Made by a program: the position numbers and the translations under genes. From Polaribacter sp. BAL334 (lineage in GTDB: Bacteria > Bacteroidota > Bacteroidia > Flavobacteriales > Flavobacteriaceae), in NCBI RefSeq assembly GCF_015767435.1, contig NZ_JADWOV010000324.1:1-44372 (forward strand): 44,372 nt of DNA. Direction: 5' to 3'. How positions within the stretch are numbered: the first letter of the stretch is position 1; every line of letters begins with the position of its first letter. The notes under the pieces were generated by a model. That model was not told the DNA's origin. It saw only the letters and a list, made by a program, of their open reading frames with translations, and searched no databases. This document shows positions 42,248 to 44,372 of the stretch, piece after piece.

Positions 42248-43402
42248 TTAAAGCCACGACTGATAATACGTCTCATCCGCAATTTTCATAGCTTCTTCTG
42301 TAAGCATCAGTGGTTTAAATGTATCCACCATAACAGCCAGTTCTTCTGTGGAAGTTTTTCCAATACTTCTTTCAGTCGCTCCTGGATGTGGTCCATGAGG
42401 AATTCCAGCTGGATGCAACGAAATATGCCCAGCTTCAATGTCGTTTCTGCTCATAAAATCACCATCAACATAATACAACACCTCATCAGAATCAATATTA
42501 CTATGATTATAAGGTGCAGGAATTGACTGTGGATGATAATCGTACAAACGCGGCACAAAACTGCAAATTACAAAAGCACTCGTTTCAAACGTTTGATGCA
42601 CAGGTGGTGGTTGATGAATACGCCCAGTAATAGGTTCAAAATCATGAATTGAAAATGCATACGGATAATTGTAACCATCATAACCAACTACATCAAATGG
42701 ATGAGAAGCATAGACCATTTCTATGATTTCTCCTTGTTTTTTTACTTTGATGATAAAATCTCCCAATTCATTATTGGTTTCTAATTCATAAGGTCTTCTG
42801 ATGTCACGTTCACAAAAAGGAGCGTGTTCTAACAATTGTCCAAACCAATTTCGATAACGTTTTGGAGTGTAAATTGGGTGATAACTTTCTACAATAAACA
42901 ACCTATTTTCAGCGGAATCAAAATCGATTTTATAAATGATTCCACGTGGAATTACTAAATAATCTCCGTATTTAAAATCGATATTTCCCAAGTGCGTTCT
43001 CAGTTTTCCTGATCCTTTATGGATAAAAATGACCTCATCAGCATCTGTATTTTTATAAAAATAATCTTGGATTGATTGTTTTGGCGCTGCCAAAATAATA
43101 TTGCAATCTGAGTTGGTCAGCACCACTTTTCTACTTTCCAAATAATCATTTTCTGGCGAAACTTGAAATCCTCGCAAACGATACGATTGGATATTATTTG
43201 CTTTGGCAATTTTTGGCGCTACAGAATATTGTTTGCGAATTTCTTTGACCATGGTAGGTCTTTGTTCGTGATAACTATTGGTTGACATTCCGTCAAAACC
43301 AATGGTTCCAAACAATTGTTCGTAATATAAACTTCCGTCTTTTTTTCGGAATTGGGTGTGTCTTTTTGGTGGAATTTTTCCTAATTGATGGTAAAAAGGC
43401 AT
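42248..43402 (-). CDS. hmgA: Homogentisate 1,2-dioxygenase
   Basis: HmgA opens the ring of homogentisate to maleylacetoacetate with non-haem iron and oxygen. The ATG at 43402 (MPFYHQLGKIPPKRHTQFRK) is the standard start and gives 384 residues; an ATG further upstream adds 22 residues without homology value. Family motifs include YEQLFGTIGFDGMSTNSYHE, VIPRGIIYKIDF, PVHQTFETSAFVICSFVPR and AGIPHGPHPGATE with the metal-binding His residues. It heads the catabolic cluster hmgA - four-helix-bundle - hppD - kynA. The -7 element at 43525-43532 lies 122 nt upstream. Confidence 0.95.
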   Translation of the reverse strand: MPFYHQLGKIPPKRHTQFRKKDGSLYYEQLFGTIGFDGMSTNSYHEQRPTMVKEIRKQYSVAPKIAKANNIQSYRLRGFQVSPENDYLESRKVVLTNSDCNIILAAPKQSIQDYFYKNTDADEVIFIHKGSGKLRTHLGNIDFKYGDYLVIPRGIIYKIDFDSAENRLFIVESYHPIYTPKRYRNWFGQLLEHAPFCERDIRRPYELETNNELGDFIIKVKKQGEIIEMVYASHPFDVVGYDGYNYPYAFSIHDFEPITGRIHQPPPVHQTFETSAFVICSFVPRLYDYHPQSIPAPYNHSNIDSDEVLYYVDGDFMSRNDIEAGHISLHPAGIPHGPHPGATERSIGKTSTEELAVMVDTFKPLMLTEEAMKIADETYYQSWL

Positions 43403-43524
43403 AGTTTTAATGTAATAATGAATTAATGAAACGATGTAGCAATCTTTGTCGCAACAAAATTGAACCATTTTTACATTGGTAAATTGCTACATAAATAAAA
43501 CTTCAATCGATTTCGTTATTTGTA

Positions 43525-43532
43525 CAAAGATA
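43525..43532 (-). promoter_or_regulatory. -7 element for hmgA
   Basis: CAAAGATA reads TATCTTTG on the minus strand, matching TAnnTTTG. No -33 TTG stands at the usual distance. It implies a 5' leader of roughly 115 nt. Confidence 0.35.
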
Positions 43533-43651
43533 GGAAAAGTAGTTTACTTTTTAGTTGAGGAAAAAGCTTTATAACTTATTAAGGAACTTGAAATTCTCAT
43601 GAAAGCACCGCTTTTTATCAAAAACGAAATATGAAACTCTCAATAACGAAT

Positions 43652-43688
43652 CCAAAACTTTGAATATTGAGTCCTGAACTTTGAATAT
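43652..43688. repeat. Short intergenic repeat, copy 2
   Basis: CCAAAACTTTGAAT (43652-43665) is identical to 40579-40592; a second unit GAACTTTGAATAT (43676-43688) follows. It lies in the 292-bp gap between the reductase and hmgA, which otherwise holds only the -7 element. Confidence 0.55.
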
Positions 43689-43694
43689 CCCTTC

Positions 43695-44372
43695 CTAATC
43701 AATAGATTTAATAACCTGTTTAGGTGCTTCTTTTCTAGTGCCATCAAAACCGTCTACACCACCAACTGTGGTGTATTTCATCACATATTTTTTGTTCGGA
43801 AAAATGCGTTGATAGGCACTTTGACACATCAACGTTGCTTCGTGAAAACCACATAAAATCAACTTTAATTTTCCAGGATAGGTATTGACATCGCCAATCG
43901 CGTAAATTCCAGGAATATTCGTTTGATAATCCAAAGCATTGTTCACTTTGATGGCATTTTTTTCGATTTCTAATCCCCAATTGGCAATTGGTCCTAGTTT
44001 TGGCGACAATCCAAATAGCGGAATAAAATGATCCGTTGCTAAATCGAAAGGTGTTTCCCCATCTTTGGTAATGGTAATTGCTTCTAATTTTTCATTTCCA
44101 ACAATTCCAGTAACTTCTGCTGGAGTTATCAAATTTATCTTGCCTAAATTTTTCAATTCTTGTACTTTTTCAACAGAATCTAAAGCGCCTCTGAATTCAT
44201 TTCTTCTGTGAATCAAGGTAACTTCGGAAGTAACATTTGTCAAAAATATGGACCAATCCAAAGCAGAATCTCCTCCTCCAGAAATGACCACTTTTTTATT
44301 GCGATACAATTCTGGATCTCTGATAATATATTCAACGCCTTTATCCTCAAAATCAGCAATGTTGTCAATCAA
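43695..44372 (-). CDS. NAD(P)/FAD-dependent reductase (ferredoxin-NADP reductase type 2-like), 5' truncated
   Basis: The frame runs off the right edge, so the N-terminal FAD-binding part is missing; 225 C-terminal residues remain. VVISGGGDSALDWSIFL is the NAD(P)-binding Rossmann motif, with HRRNEFRG supplying basic residues that favour NADPH. PGIYAIGDVNTYPGKLKLILCGFHEA is the second FAD-contact motif. No CxxC redox pair is seen in the visible part, unlike thioredoxin reductase, which supports the YumC-type ferredoxin/flavodoxin-NADP reductase group. It could supply electrons to the acyl-ACP desaturase elsewhere in the window; that is a guess. Confidence 0.85.
   Translation of the reverse strand: MIDNIADFEDKGVEYIIRDPELYRNKKVVISGGGDSALDWSIFLTNVTSEVTLIHRRNEFRGALDSVEKVQELKNLGKINLITPAEVTGIVGNEKLEAITITKDGETPFDLATDHFIPLFGLSPKLGPIANWGLEIEKNAIKVNNALDYQTNIPGIYAIGDVNTYPGKLKLILCGFHEATLMCQSAYQRIFPNKKYVMKYTTVGGVDGFDGTRKEAPKQVIKSID

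Noticed and set aside
43403..43694. tRNA or small RNA in the longest right-hand gap
   Set aside because: No cloverleaf-like arms or conserved RNA motif could be seen; only a promoter element and short repeats are supported.
1..44372. CRISPR array, prophage or complete insertion sequence
   Set aside because: No regularly spaced repeats, transposase, integrase or phage structural gene were found on either strand.

Overview
The window comes from a member of the Bacteroidota, almost certainly a Flavobacteriaceae-like marine or environmental flavobacterium. This rests on the strong A+T bias, two type IX secretion (T9SS) C-terminal sorting domains, two TonB-dependent receptors with an N-terminal carboxypeptidase-regulatory-like domain, Bacteroidota-style promoters (TTG, then TAnnTTTG), the absence of Shine-Dalgarno sites, and the ileS-dksA-lspA gene order. 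Genus cannot be fixed from the sequence alone.

Layout. 1-5.9 kb (+ strand): the 3' end of a T9SS-secreted protein, a SusD-less TonB receptor and a PiT phosphate permease with a PhoU-like tail. 5.9-20.3 kb (- strand): patatin/beta-barrel phospholipase coupled to uvrC, then lspA, a small secreted adhesin-like protein, a 1348-residue T9SS protein, a degenerate DksA-like protein, ileS and a TerB/DnaJ protein. The ileS-dksA pair and lspA are separated by about 4.9 kb carrying two envelope genes; a strong terminator after dksA and a promoter for the T9SS gene suggest separate transcription. 20.4-23.7 kb: bacilliredoxin, HD phosphohydrolase, an AraC regulator followed by a 57-residue ORF, and divergently a 40-residue membrane peptide plus a secreted protein, with inverted repeats in the shared control region. 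23.7-32.3 kb: enoyl-CoA hydratase, NtrY-like kinase, universal stress protein, AddB-like nuclease, omega-amidase, acyl-ACP desaturase and lysophospholipid acyltransferase. 32.4-39.5 kb: a small four-helix membrane protein, a second TonB receptor, pgi, an M23 lipoprotein and a DUF3108 protein. 39.6-44.4 kb: tryptophan 2,3-dioxygenase, HPPD, homogentisate dioxygenase and a truncated FAD/NAD(P) reductase. The first three form an aromatic amino-acid catabolic cluster, interrupted by a four-helix-bundle (IVP-family) gene framed by a 19-bp inverted repeat.

Most of the window is housekeeping and envelope biology. No phage, transposase, CRISPR array, rRNA or tRNA gene was seen. The unusual signals are small: an in-frame palindromic repeat insertion inside ileS, the inverted-repeat-bounded IVP cassette, two copies of an intergenic inverted-repeat element, two small ORFs below the usual length cutoff, a DksA-like protein without its zinc ligands, and an M23 peptidase with HxC in place of HxH. 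All functional statements are from motif recognition by eye; no database search was run.
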